A stretch of 25,336 nt of DNA, taken from positions 1 to 25,336 of IMG/VR virus record IMGVR_UViG_3300034642_000365. One strand, 5' to 3'. This stretch comes from a virus. A program made the position numbers and the translations under genes. The notes under the pieces were generated by a model. That model worked only from the letters and a program-made list of their open reading frames with translations. It made no database searches and was not told where the DNA came from. This document shows, piece after piece, positions 1 through 6,556 of the stretch (within the stretch, counting starts at the first letter, position 1; each line of letters begins with the position of its first letter).

Positions 1-328
1 CATCCTGGTATAATATTTGGAAACTTGCTTCTCCTAGCATTTTTAAATCCAATGCTATTTTTTTTAAACAAGAATCATGGAATATGCTTTTTAAAGCAGC
101 ATACTCTTCCGTTTTGGTGCTACTATCTAAAGCATCTATACCCTTACCATATATCATATTACTTACACCATTTATAATCGCATTATTGGTTGTAGAATTA
201 ATATATAAGTCTATTAAATATTGATAGTAATTATTATCCTCCCCATAAGTTACCCAATCTTTTCTTTTATCCTCTTTTATTTTAGGTCTATTGTAGGTTG
301 ATAAATTAATTATGTGTAAGTTTTCCAT
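1..328 (-). CDS. Phage portal protein, N-terminal part (cut by window edge)
   Basis: An open frame starts at ATG 328 and runs off the left edge after 109 codons. The N-terminus begins MENLHIINLS; further on it has YGEDNNYYQYLIDLY and a segment reading AIINGVSNMIYGKGIDA. This pattern, an early lysine/tyrosine stretch followed by 'NAIINGV..MIYGKG', is one I associate with portal proteins of Bacteroidetes siphophages, the dodecameric ring at the capsid vertex through which DNA is packaged. The gene lies one base downstream of the 113-aa gene and follows capsid genes, which suits a head gene, although portal genes usually precede protease and capsid. Only the N-terminus is visible, so the call rests on recognition of this segment and on context. 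Confidence 0.7.
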   Translation of the reverse strand, partial: MENLHIINLSTYNRPKIKEDKRKDWVTYGEDNNYYQYLIDLYINSTTNNAIINGVSNMIYGKGIDALDSSTKTEEYAALKSIFHDSCLKKIALDLKMLGEASFQILYQD

Positions 329-329
329 T

Positions 330-671
330 CTATAAAACTATAAATTCGTTGTTTTCGCTGTTAACGGTATATTGACTATTATTAATAGTAAAGCTATCCA
401 CTGTTTGGTTAGTGCAAAAAATTCTATCTCTAAATATAACACCGGATGCAGCTGTGATTTCTAGATTGTAATAGGTGTCCTGTACAAGCGTAAAAATTCC
501 GCTATATTGGTAATAATATTTATCTTCCGTAAATGAAGTAGCGGTATCGCTATATACCTCCTTGTTAGTAGTTTCATTAATTATTTTAATTGTATAAGTT
601 ATACCTGATGTGTAAGATCTGGGTATAAAATTAAAAGTTTGTGAACTACTTGAACTTTCTAAAATAATCAT
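330..671 (-). CDS. Conserved small phage structural-like protein, 113 aa
   Basis: I cannot assign a function. The protein is rich in Thr, Ser, Tyr and Asn and reads like a beta-sandwich: alternating hydrophobic/polar strands such as TYTIKIINE, YYNLEITA and DRIFCTNQT, with no membrane segment or signal peptide. It ends NNEFIVL. Proteins of this look commonly accompany head and tail genes in Bacteroidetes phages, so a minor virion or assembly protein is plausible. It starts at ATG 671, preceded by a 15-base leader (TATTGTATATATATG including the start) that is identical to the one before the protease gene at 4863. A hairpin terminator (708-735) lies upstream, so it probably has its own promoter in the AT-rich 36 bases before the start. 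The portal gene begins one base after its stop. Confidence 0.65.
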   Translation of the reverse strand: MIILESSSSSQTFNFIPRSYTSGITYTIKIINETTNKEVYSDTATSFTEDKYYYQYSGIFTLVQDTYYNLEITAASGVIFRDRIFCTNQTVDSFTINNSQYTVNSENNEFIVL

Positions 672-707
672 ATATATACAATAAAAGTAATTCCAATTTG
701 TTAAAAT

Positions 708-735
708 AAAAAAAGGGCAACATTTCTGCTACCCT
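708..735 (-). terminator. Rho-independent terminator, GAAA-loop family, copy 1
   Basis: On the minus strand an 8-bp stem (GGGTAGCA / TGTTGCCC, two wobble pairs) closes a GAAA tetraloop and is followed by seven T. It lies 16 bases past the stop of the 71-aa gene (751-966). The loop and inner stem match the terminators at 1068-1094 and 1380-1406. Confidence 0.85.
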
Positions 736-750
736 GTTATATATAAAAAT

Positions 751-966
751 TTAGTAATCAAATAAATCTTCAAAACTTCTTGGGTTAGCTAATTTAAAGT
801 ATGAGAAATCTGTTCTGATTTTTCCTACTTTTTTTATAGCTTCTAAAGCTGTGCCATTTTTATAAGCACCTCTACCTTCTGTTAGTTCTAAAAATCTTTG
901 TTGGCTAATTTCAGTCCAATCATCTGAACCATCAGCAGAACATTGATAAATTCTATATCGTGTCAT
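751..966 (-). CDS. Hypothetical protein, 71 aa
   Basis: Not recognised. It begins MTRYRIYQCSADGSDDW and ends RSFEDLFDY, with one Cys, many aromatics and mixed charge, and no membrane segment, so it should be soluble. It sits alone between two terminators (1068-1094 upstream, 708-735 downstream), so it is probably a single-gene transcript from the promoter-like element near 995-1002. That promoter region carries a 24-bp direct-repeat element (1038-1061) which recurs, almost unchanged, only before the 87-aa gene at 14739. The two small genes may therefore share a regulator. The isolated, self-terminated layout resembles a phage moron or accessory gene. Confidence 0.65.
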   Translation of the reverse strand: MTRYRIYQCSADGSDDWTEISQQRFLELTEGRGAYKNGTALEAIKKVGKIRTDFSYFKLANPRSFEDLFDY

Positions 967-994
967 AATTATAGTTTTTTATTGTTTTACTATG

Positions 995-1002
995 TAAATA
1001 TA
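995..1002 (-). promoter_or_regulatory. Putative promoter -7 element for the 71-aa gene
   Basis: TATATTTA on the minus strand is one mismatch from the Bacteroidetes -7 consensus TAnnTTTG. It lies 29 bases before the start codon at 966, and the longer TATATTTACA recurs at 21538-21547. TTG triplets upstream are at non-ideal spacing (13 and about 24 bases), so the -33 element is unclear. Confidence 0.35.
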
Positions 1003-1037
1003 CTATATTTATTTACAATTTATTGACAATTTACATA

Positions 1038-1061
1038 TTTTAACGTTTCTTTAACGGTTTA
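1038..1061 (-). promoter_or_regulatory. Putative operator, two CGTTAAA direct repeats
   Basis: The minus strand has TAAACCGTTAAAG, a three-base spacer AAA, then CGTTAAAA: two CGTTAAA half-sites 11 bases apart, about one helical turn. The same 24-bp element with spacer TTT is at 14801-14824, 21 of 24 bases identical. Each copy is about 30 bases upstream of a promoter-like box and a small gene. It could bind a phage regulator or copy a host regulatory site. Confidence 0.45.
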
Positions 1062-1067
1062 GAATAT

Positions 1068-1094
1068 AAAAAAAGGCAACATTTCTGCTGCCTT
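1068..1094 (-). terminator. Rho-independent terminator, GAAA-loop family, copy 2
   Basis: A 7-bp stem (GGCAGCA / TGTTGCC, one wobble) closes a GAAA tetraloop and is followed by seven T. It lies just past the 64-aa gene (stop at 1116). Confidence 0.85.
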
Positions 1095-1115
1095 AAAAAT
1101 AAAAACACAAACTCC

Positions 1116-1310
1116 CTAATCCAAGATTATATCTCTTGAATCTTCGTTATATATTTCTAATACTACTGGATCGTTGTAATAACCATCCTTTAAAACCACG
1201 CCTTGTTTTTGAAACCAATTTGTGTTAAGCCTAACTTGTTTAGTTCCGTTATCAGGGTCTTCTGTTATTTTTATTGCTTTTGACATTCCTGTCAACACTG
1301 TATTTTTCAT
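1116..1310 (-). CDS. Hypothetical protein, 64 aa
   Basis: Not recognised. The sequence begins MKNTVLTGMSKAIKI and ends NEDSRDIILD. It alternates charged and hydrophobic residues without a membrane segment; the stretches KQVRLNTNWF and DPVVLEIYNE suggest a small beta-rich soluble protein. It is flanked by terminators (1380-1406 upstream, 1068-1094 downstream), so it is probably a one-gene transcript from the promoter-like box at 1339-1348. Its position next to capsid genes is compatible with a small virion or accessory protein, but nothing in the sequence decides this. Confidence 0.6.
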   Translation of the reverse strand: MKNTVLTGMSKAIKITEDPDNGTKQVRLNTNWFQKQGVVLKDGYYNDPVVLEIYNEDSRDIILD

Positions 1311-1338
1311 AATTCTTATGTTTTATTAGTTATTATAT

Positions 1339-1348
1339 TGCTAATATA
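1339..1348 (-). promoter_or_regulatory. Putative promoter -7 element for the 64-aa gene
   Basis: TATATTAGCA on the minus strand is identical to the element before the 87-aa gene (14766-14775). Its first eight bases differ at one position from TAnnTTTG. It lies 28 bases before the start at 1310 and downstream of the terminator at 1380-1406. Confidence 0.35.
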
Positions 1349-1379
1349 AACATTTTTTTAACAATAAAAAATAAATCAC

Positions 1380-1406
1380 AAAAAAAAGGTAGCATTTCTG
1401 CTACCC
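1380..1406 (-). terminator. Rho-independent terminator, GAAA-loop family, copy 3
   Basis: A perfect 7-bp stem (GGTAGCA / TGCTACC) with a GAAA tetraloop is followed by eight T. It lies about 30 bases past the stop of the tail-tube-like gene (1434) and would end its transcript. Confidence 0.9.
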
Positions 1407-1433
1407 TTTCTAATTATCAAATGAAATAACAAA

Positions 1434-1982
1434 TTAAGAGTTAGTTCCTTCAGTTACTGTAACTGTTGCACTACCCATACCTGCATAAGGATCTGCTGCT
1501 GTTGGACTATCAACAAAGTTAGCTGGAAGGGTTTCTTGTGCAGTAAAGGTAAGCGTATAGCCACTAAGGTCACCCATAGCTGCTCCCGTTACAATTGTAC
1601 CTCCACTTACATCTGCTCCATGTTCCCTACCCATAAGCATTACATTTCCATTATAATCTTCTATAGCTATATGGGGTCTACCATAAGCCAATAGTTTTAA
1701 TTCCTTATTATCTTCCTTAGATAATTTCTTTAAAGTTAAATTTAAAGTTTGCTCATAAAAAACTGTTCCGTTTTCTCTTGAGGCATTTACCGTTTGTTCA
1801 AAACTAGAATTACCTTTAACTTCATATTCAAAAGCGGTAAACGTACCACTCATATCTGTAATTTCGTCATCTGTTAAGGTAATAGTTCCTAAATCTCCAA
1901 AGTCTGTAAAATAAACTTTACGGATGCCTCCCACTGTATCTTTGCAGGGTTCTTTTCGTCCCCTTGTAATATCACATGCCAT
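1434..1982 (-). CDS. Putative major tail (tube) protein, 182 aa
   Basis: Begins MACDITRGRKEPCKDTVGG and continues with KVYFTDFGDLGTITLTDD, an N-terminus I associate with a structural protein found near capsid genes in Bacteroidetes phages. The length (182 aa) and the all-beta, Thr/Gly-rich composition (EQTLNLTLKKL, GYTLTFTAQETLPANFV) fit a tail tube subunit, which polymerises to form the tail shaft. It follows the major capsid gene but is separated from it by a terminator (1998-2032), and a second terminator follows it (1380-1406). It is therefore probably transcribed on its own at high level, as a major virion protein would be. A head decoration protein is the main alternative. Confidence 0.6.
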   Translation of the reverse strand: MACDITRGRKEPCKDTVGGIRKVYFTDFGDLGTITLTDDEITDMSGTFTAFEYEVKGNSSFEQTVNASRENGTVFYEQTLNLTLKKLSKEDNKELKLLAYGRPHIAIEDYNGNVMLMGREHGADVSGGTIVTGAAMGDLSGYTLTFTAQETLPANFVDSPTAADPYAGMGSATVTVTEGTNS

Positions 1983-1997
1983 AGGATCTATTTTATT

Positions 1998-2032
1998 AAA
2001 AAAGGGTAGGCAGATTAATTACCACCTACCCT
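1998..2032 (-). terminator. Rho-independent terminator after the major capsid gene
   Basis: An 8-bp perfect stem (AGGGTAGG / CCTACCCT) with a 14-base loop is followed on the minus strand by a run of T. It starts 22 bases past the capsid stop codon and ends about 15 bases before the next start, so it can separate capsid from tail-tube expression. Confidence 0.85.
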
Positions 2033-2054
2033 AATTATATTAATTAATTATTTA

Positions 2055-3008
2055 TTAGTTAGCAGAGTTAGTAATTCCGTATGTTACTATATCTTCTACT
2101 ATTCCGTATTGTACACCAGCAGTAAATCTCATTACCACTCTTACATTATCAGAACCATCTAAGTCAGCCATATCTAAAACTTTTACTTCGTTATGATCTG
2201 CTAAAAGACCAGTTCCAAAGAATAAGTTAGATTTTTCAGCTGCAATAGCAGTGTTATCAGAAAGACCATTACAAACGAATAATTTAACACCATCAAAACT
2301 AAGTGAACCGTTGTTCCACCATTGAGTTCCCATGTCGTTTGTACCAGCTGCTCCTAAACCGCTAGCTCCAAATCCACCTAAAGCACGAACGTATGCTCTT
2401 GCAATATTTTGTGAAACGTAAATATAAAGATCTTCGTTTCCATAAAGCGCACTAGGTATAGCATCTACAATACTTCCGATTTGTGCTATAACATTAGAGC
2501 TAGTAACAGTTGTACCTGCAACTTCTTGTGCTGCTGGTAAATCAGCATCTAATGCTAATGTAGTTTCAAATCCGTCAAATTGACCATTGTTACTTGTTGC
2601 ACCTGACCAGATAGATTGTTCTGTTCTTTGTGCAACTTTAGCAGCTACATGTGAAATTAAAAAATCAGCAAAAGAACTTGGTAGTTCATGATGTGCTGAA
2701 TATCCCATAGAAATTGCTTCCCAATCGCTAATAAAATCTTTTTTACAAAGTTGCAAGTTAACTTGCTGATACTCTGGTTGTAAAATTCTTTCCGTTAATG
2801 TAATTGTAGAAGTAGCATCAAAGTCACAAGTTGCATCTTTAACGATAGCATTTGTAGCAAGCTTTTTAATTACTTCTTTGTATTTTACATTAGGTTTTAC
2901 AGTAATACCACCGTTATCGATAGTAGAACCGCTTAGTAAAGCAGCACTAATAAACTGCCCCGCTGACTCACCAGCATAAGTTGTGGTGATTGAAGTTGTC
3001 GTTGCCAT
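2055..3008 (-). CDS. Major capsid protein, HK97-fold-like, 317 aa
   Basis: This is the shell subunit of the phage head. The N-terminus is MATTTSITTTYAGESAGQF, followed by a long alpha/beta protein with PEYQQVNLQLCKKDF, a helical segment FADFLISHVAAKVAQRTEQS (about 115-134), and a C-terminal segment RFTAGVQYGIVEDIVTYG typical of HK97-type capsids. Length and composition match capsid proteins of Bacteroidetes siphophages. It is preceded by protease, a Cys-rich small protein and a Glu-rich scaffold, the usual order for capsid maturation genes, and is followed by its own strong terminator. There is no long N-terminal delta domain, consistent with the separate scaffold gene directly upstream. Confidence 0.88.
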   Translation of the reverse strand: MATTTSITTTYAGESAGQFISAALLSGSTIDNGGITVKPNVKYKEVIKKLATNAIVKDATCDFDATSTITLTERILQPEYQQVNLQLCKKDFISDWEAISMGYSAHHELPSSFADFLISHVAAKVAQRTEQSIWSGATSNNGQFDGFETTLALDADLPAAQEVAGTTVTSSNVIAQIGSIVDAIPSALYGNEDLYIYVSQNIARAYVRALGGFGASGLGAAGTNDMGTQWWNNGSLSFDGVKLFVCNGLSDNTAIAAEKSNLFFGTGLLADHNEVKVLDMADLDGSDNVRVVMRFTAGVQYGIVEDIVTYGITNSAN

Positions 3009-3020
3009 ATTAAATTAAAT

Positions 3021-3632
3021 TTATTTTTTAATGTTTGAAATTTTTTGCATAACTCGATCCAAAGTAGTTAATGGTTTTTTCTGCGAATAAAGGTTCATTT
3101 TAACCTCTGATTCAGCTTCTGGGTTATGCTTTATTTTTTCTACTTTAGATAATTCTTCTTTAGGTTCCTCTTTAGGCTCTTCTTTTACCTCTTCAGATAA
3201 AACCTCTTTTTCTTCTACTACCTCCTCAGACATTTCTTCTTTGTCTTTTATCATAGCTTTAATTTCTTCGATCATATCTTTAACCTCAGCTAATTCTTCT
3301 TTAGTAGCATAATTCATTTCCTCTTTTTCCTCTTCTAATTTTTCTTCTTTAGAAGCTTCCTCCTCTGCTGGTTCTTCCGCTTGCCCAATATTGGCAATAA
3401 TCCCCTCTTCTTGGACGGTTAACATTTCACCATCCTCTAGTGTGTACTCCCCTACAGGTAATGCTACTTTTTCATCTTCTGTTACGATAAAAACTTCGCT
3501 ACCTATAGCAAAATCTTCACTTTCTATAACAGTTCCGTTTTCCAAAGTAGCTTGCGCTAGTTTTACTTCCTGTGATTCTAATTCAACCCCAAGAACTTCT
3601 TTAACTTTGTTTAACATATCTGTTGCTTTCAT
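3021..3632 (-). CDS. Putative capsid scaffolding protein, Glu-rich, 203 aa
   Basis: Residues about 27-85 form a beta-rich segment with ENGTVIESEDFAIGSEVFI and VGEYTLEDGEM. Residues about 86-165 are almost entirely Glu, Lys and Val with repeats of the EEPKEEPKEE type, predicted to be a charged coiled coil or disordered rod. The C-terminal part (about 185-203) is basic: KPLTTLDRVMQKISNIKK. Acidic middle plus basic C-terminus, with the gene between protease and major capsid protein, fits a scaffold that nucleates procapsid assembly through its C-terminus and is then removed. The start ATG 3632 lies 38 bases past the stop of the small Cys-rich gene. A decoration protein is less likely. Confidence 0.7.
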   Translation of the reverse strand: MKATDMLNKVKEVLGVELESQEVKLAQATLENGTVIESEDFAIGSEVFIVTEDEKVALPVGEYTLEDGEMLTVQEEGIIANIGQAEEPAEEEASKEEKLEEEKEEMNYATKEELAEVKDMIEEIKAMIKDKEEMSEEVVEEKEVLSEEVKEEPKEEPKEELSKVEKIKHNPEAESEVKMNLYSQKKPLTTLDRVMQKISNIKK

Positions 3633-3670
3633 ATAATTATAAATAAAATAAAATACTTTTTGTTATATTT

Positions 3671-3814
3671 TTAAGAATCTATTTTAGTAATATTCCCTAT
3701 TCCCTGTGCTTGGAAACTACCATCGCAACATTTTCTAGAATAGGTACCATCTGGGCATAAGCATGCCCTTCTATCATTTTTTGGACTAGGTGCTTTTTCG
3801 TCGTACTTTCTCAT
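3671..3814 (-). CDS. Small Cys-rich phage protein, 47 aa
   Basis: A short gene starting MRKYDEKAPSPKNDRRA, with the core ACLCPDGTYSRKCCDGSFQ (residues 17-35) and then AQGIGNI. Its four Cys, as CxC and CC, could bind a metal or form disulfides. The combination 'C-C-x-DGTYSxxCCDGS..AQGIG' is one I recall from other Bacteroidetes phage proteins, sometimes attached to larger structural proteins, but I know of no assigned function. The start overlaps the protease stop by one base (TAATG), so it is probably translationally coupled to it. It sits between protease and scaffold, suggesting a role in head assembly or simply cotranscription. Confidence 0.7.
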   Translation of the reverse strand: MRKYDEKAPSPKNDRRACLCPDGTYSRKCCDGSFQAQGIGNITKIDS

Positions 3815-4863
3815 TACTTTATTGGAACACAATTAGGAACCCTTCTACCATTTTTAATTTTAAAACCAATCATTTCATAACCATTGTAACAAGGTTCTTT
3901 TAAACTCGCTTCTAGCAGATCCAATTCTTTTAATTTAGCACCCGCCCATCTTAAACCAGCTTTACCTCCCCATAATAAATAGGAAATTGTTCCACATGCT
4001 TCGTTATCACCTTCGTCATAGTATTCACCTGCTCTACTTAAATAACTAAACATTCTTTTTATAGTTTCTACACTAATTGGTTTTCCTTGTGCTAATTGTT
4101 TTGCTCTAACTTTTCCTACTTGTGTAGCACATCTGTTATTTACTTTTTCATTTAATTCAATACCACGTTTAGCATTATTACTAACAGCTTTTGGATAATC
4201 CGAATAACTTTCTAATTCAGTATGTTTACCGTTTTTTCTTCTATTATCTTTTTTAATAATAGCTGTTATTTGGGATAACATATATTCCGCTTCCTCTTCT
4301 TCTATTTTTTGCATCTCTTCTAAAGCGCTAGGTTCATTTGGTCTTTCTAGCCTATCTGCAAAATAACCTTCTATACTAAAACCTTTAACTTTCCCCGTTT
4401 GTACATAATCGTTCCAAACATCGTCGTTTAATACTTTCATGCTAAGCATCCAAGTACCCAATGGAACTTCCATACCATACTTTCTGCTTTTATCTTTTTT
4501 TTCATCCTCTACAATCCATGATTCTACAGCTACTAAACCGTTTAAAGGCATACTATGTTCCAATGTAGATCTATTGTAATTACCCCTAATAAAAAACAAT
4601 TCACTTGCTTTTCTTACAGTTTCCCGTGAAAAATAAATATAGTATTCTTTATCCTCTTTTTCGTTTCTTCTATAAATAGGTTTATTAGGAATAAGAGCCG
4701 CACCCATTAATATCCTTTTTTCCTTGTTTACTTCTGCAAACTTAAATTCTTGATTTTTCAATGCTATAAAGTCTTCCTCGATTGCCGGATTTTCTACTAT
4801 AGATACGGCGTCTATTCCGGAAACTTCATCGTTCTCATCTATAAAAAGTTCGATTATATCCAT
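3814..4863 (-). CDS. Prohead protease, XkdF/S78-like, with C-terminal extra domains, 349 aa
   Basis: The N-terminal half (about 1-170) resembles PBSX XkdF-type capsid maturation serine proteases: MGAALIPNKPIYRR, then STLEHS with probable catalytic His103, GLVAVESWIVED, LGTWMLSMKV, and KGFSIEG with probable nucleophile Ser163. It should cleave scaffold and perhaps capsid protein during head maturation. A Glu-rich linker (180-195) leads to a separate helical module (222-315: YPKAVSNNAKRGIELNE, ISVETIKRMFSYLSRA, SYLLWGGKAGLRWA), of a kind seen fused to various phage proteins and of unknown function as far as I know. A short C-terminal tag ends GRRVPNCVPIK. The gene precedes the scaffold and capsid genes. 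Its leader has the same 15 bases as that of the 113-aa gene. Confidence 0.8.
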   Translation of the reverse strand: MDIIELFIDENDEVSGIDAVSIVENPAIEEDFIALKNQEFKFAEVNKEKRILMGAALIPNKPIYRRNEKEDKEYYIYFSRETVRKASELFFIRGNYNRSTLEHSMPLNGLVAVESWIVEDEKKDKSRKYGMEVPLGTWMLSMKVLNDDVWNDYVQTGKVKGFSIEGYFADRLERPNEPSALEEMQKIEEEEAEYMLSQITAIIKKDNRRKNGKHTELESYSDYPKAVSNNAKRGIELNEKVNNRCATQVGKVRAKQLAQGKPISVETIKRMFSYLSRAGEYYDEGDNEACGTISYLLWGGKAGLRWAGAKLKELDLLEASLKEPCYNGYEMIGFKIKNGRRVPNCVPIK

Positions 4864-4892
4864 ATATATACAATAGTTATTGTTATTATTTG

Positions 4893-6419
4893 TTAACCTA
4901 TAGAAGCACTACGTTCTATATTTCTATCCAATGCTTGTTGTGTTGTTACCTCGTTGCTTACCACATAAGCTTTAACAGGTTTTTGTTCTCTATCCCCTAT
5001 AGCTTGTGCTAATTGGTTTTCTGGTGCTGCCCCTATTATGTTAAATCTAGGCGGCTGTGCTCCTCTTGGTGTTGCACTTGGTGCAGATACTGGTGGTCCT
5101 ATTTGTTGTATTGCTTGTATGTTTTTCATTCCAGCTACAACCGCTGCAGCTGCTGCTATACCACCTAATGCTGGACCAACTATAGGGATACCTGCTAAAG
5201 AACTATAGGCAGAAGTTGCACCTTTGTATGTTTCAATAGTTGTTTGTGCTATTGCTGCTGCTTTTCCTGCTTTACTTTCTTCTCCCATTATAGAGGATAA
5301 ATTGCCTAATGCATTGCTAGCTAAATTTACTTTGTCTTCCGTAGTTAATTTATCTATCTGCTTTTCTTCTTTAGCTTTTGTTTTTAATAAACCTTTTAAC
5401 TTATCATTAATATCCTTTTCGGAGGATATAACAAAATCGTTGTTTTTGGCAATGCTATTTTTTAAAATACCGGATATATCATCCTGCTGTTTTTGGAAAT
5501 CAGCCAACTCTTTTTCTCTTTCCGCTTTTAGCTTGTCAGCTTCCATTTTTCTTAATCCCGCAGCTACACCCAATAACTCTTTGTTTTTAAGTAACCTTTG
5601 TTCCTCTAATTGTATAACATTAGCTATTAATTGTGCTTCATCATCCAGATCTTCTTTAGAACTTTCGCTTAAACTATTTTCTTCTATCTTAATATCTCTT
5701 CTTAATTCAGCTAATGCAACTTCTTTTCCGGTTATTTCATCTTCTAGAGCTGCAGCTTGTTCTAAAAATTGTATTCTTTGTTCACTAGTAAATTTATCTA
5801 CCTCAGCTGCTTTAGTTTTTAATTCATTTATTTTTACATTAGTCTGGGATCTTTCTACTAATAATTCCCTTTCTCTTTTATCAGCATCCGCTATTTTATC
5901 TGCTAACTCACCAGCTAATTCTAATTCTCTTTTAGTTTCATCACCAAAATTAGTTACCCTTTCTTTTAATCTATCAAAAGCTTTTCCTGCTTCATCAAAA
6001 TTACCAGTAATTACATTATAAATAGTATCCCCTAGACTGTAGAATATATCACCAACATTTCCAGCAATAACCCCAAATTGTTTTAAAACTTTAGCTAATC
6101 TATTTTGTCCTGTTTCACTAGCTGTAAAAGCTTGGGTTAAAGATGTAACTGCTATTACCAAAGCACCTATACCAGTAGCAATAATAGCACCTTTTAATGT
6201 TTTAAAAGATCCAACTACTTTTTTTAAAGTACCAGTTAGTCCTTTAAATTTAGTTATAGCACCACCGGTAACACTATCCAGCTGGTTACCCATTTCCTGT
6301 GTGCTTTCGGTAACGTTTTTAGTTTCTTTATCTACATCTTGTATAGAGTCCTGTAAGTCACCGGCATTTTTAATAGCGGATCCTGTTTTAAGATCTACTT
6401 CCATTACTATTTCTGCCAT
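4893..6419 (-). CDS. Tail tape measure protein, 508 aa
   Basis: Spans the inside of the tail and sets its length during assembly. The N-terminus is helical; residues 77-94 form a hydrophobic segment (GAIIATGIGALVIAVTSL) and 165-310 a long charged coiled coil (KRERELLVERSQTNVKINEL onward). A Gly/Ala-rich hydrophobic region at 410-431 (IPIVGPALGGIAAAAAVVAG) is followed by a Pro-rich tail. The stretch ESKAGKAAAIAQTTIETYKG before it is typical of tape measures in Bacteroidetes phages. At 508 residues it is short for the family; with about 0.15 nm per residue as the general rule the tail would be under about 80 nm. Its start is overlapped by the 49-aa gene. Tape measures usually follow chaperone genes, but here three large tail genes lie between. 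Confidence 0.85.
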   Translation of the reverse strand: MAEIVMEVDLKTGSAIKNAGDLQDSIQDVDKETKNVTESTQEMGNQLDSVTGGAITKFKGLTGTLKKVVGSFKTLKGAIIATGIGALVIAVTSLTQAFTASETGQNRLAKVLKQFGVIAGNVGDIFYSLGDTIYNVITGNFDEAGKAFDRLKERVTNFGDETKRELELAGELADKIADADKRERELLVERSQTNVKINELKTKAAEVDKFTSEQRIQFLEQAAALEDEITGKEVALAELRRDIKIEENSLSESSKEDLDDEAQLIANVIQLEEQRLLKNKELLGVAAGLRKMEADKLKAEREKELADFQKQQDDISGILKNSIAKNNDFVISSEKDINDKLKGLLKTKAKEEKQIDKLTTEDKVNLASNALGNLSSIMGEESKAGKAAAIAQTTIETYKGATSAYSSLAGIPIVGPALGGIAAAAAVVAGMKNIQAIQQIGPPVSAPSATPRGAQPPRFNIIGAAPENQLAQAIGDREQKPVKAYVVSNEVTTQQALDRNIERSASIG

Positions 6420-6556
6420 AATCCTTTTTTATATTGTTCGTATCCTTCTTTTATAGATTCAGGAAATTTGTACTTTCCTAAAGCTATATCAATTGTTTTA
6501 TTTCTTACTTTTTCCTGTTTTGCTATTTCTAATAACTGTATTATATTTTGTATCAT
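6407..6556 (-). CDS. Small hypothetical protein between tail gene and tape measure, 49 aa
   Basis: ATG 6556 overlaps the stop of the 1029-aa tail gene (ATGA) and the stop at 6407 lies 13 bases inside the tape measure gene, so the frame exactly fills the gap and is probably coupled to both neighbours. The product begins MIQNIIQLLEIAKQEKVRNK, an amphipathic helix, and contains ALGKYKFPESIKEGYEQYK. It has no membrane segment. It may be a small tail assembly factor, but this is based on position only. Confidence 0.6.
   Translation of the reverse strand: MIQNIIQLLEIAKQEKVRNKTIDIALGKYKFPESIKEGYEQYKKGLWQK

Noticed and set aside
708-1406. Repeated hairpins considered as a CRISPR array or repeat family
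   Set aside because: Only three copies at gene ends, each followed by a T run and of terminator form; spacing is set by the genes and there are no spacers.
5224-6021. Long plus-strand open frame (265 codons) opposite the tape measure gene
   Set aside because: Its Ser/Leu/Phe-rich product is the mirror of the Lys/Glu/Ala-rich coiled coil on the other strand; no other gene is on the plus strand and the tape measure is convincing.
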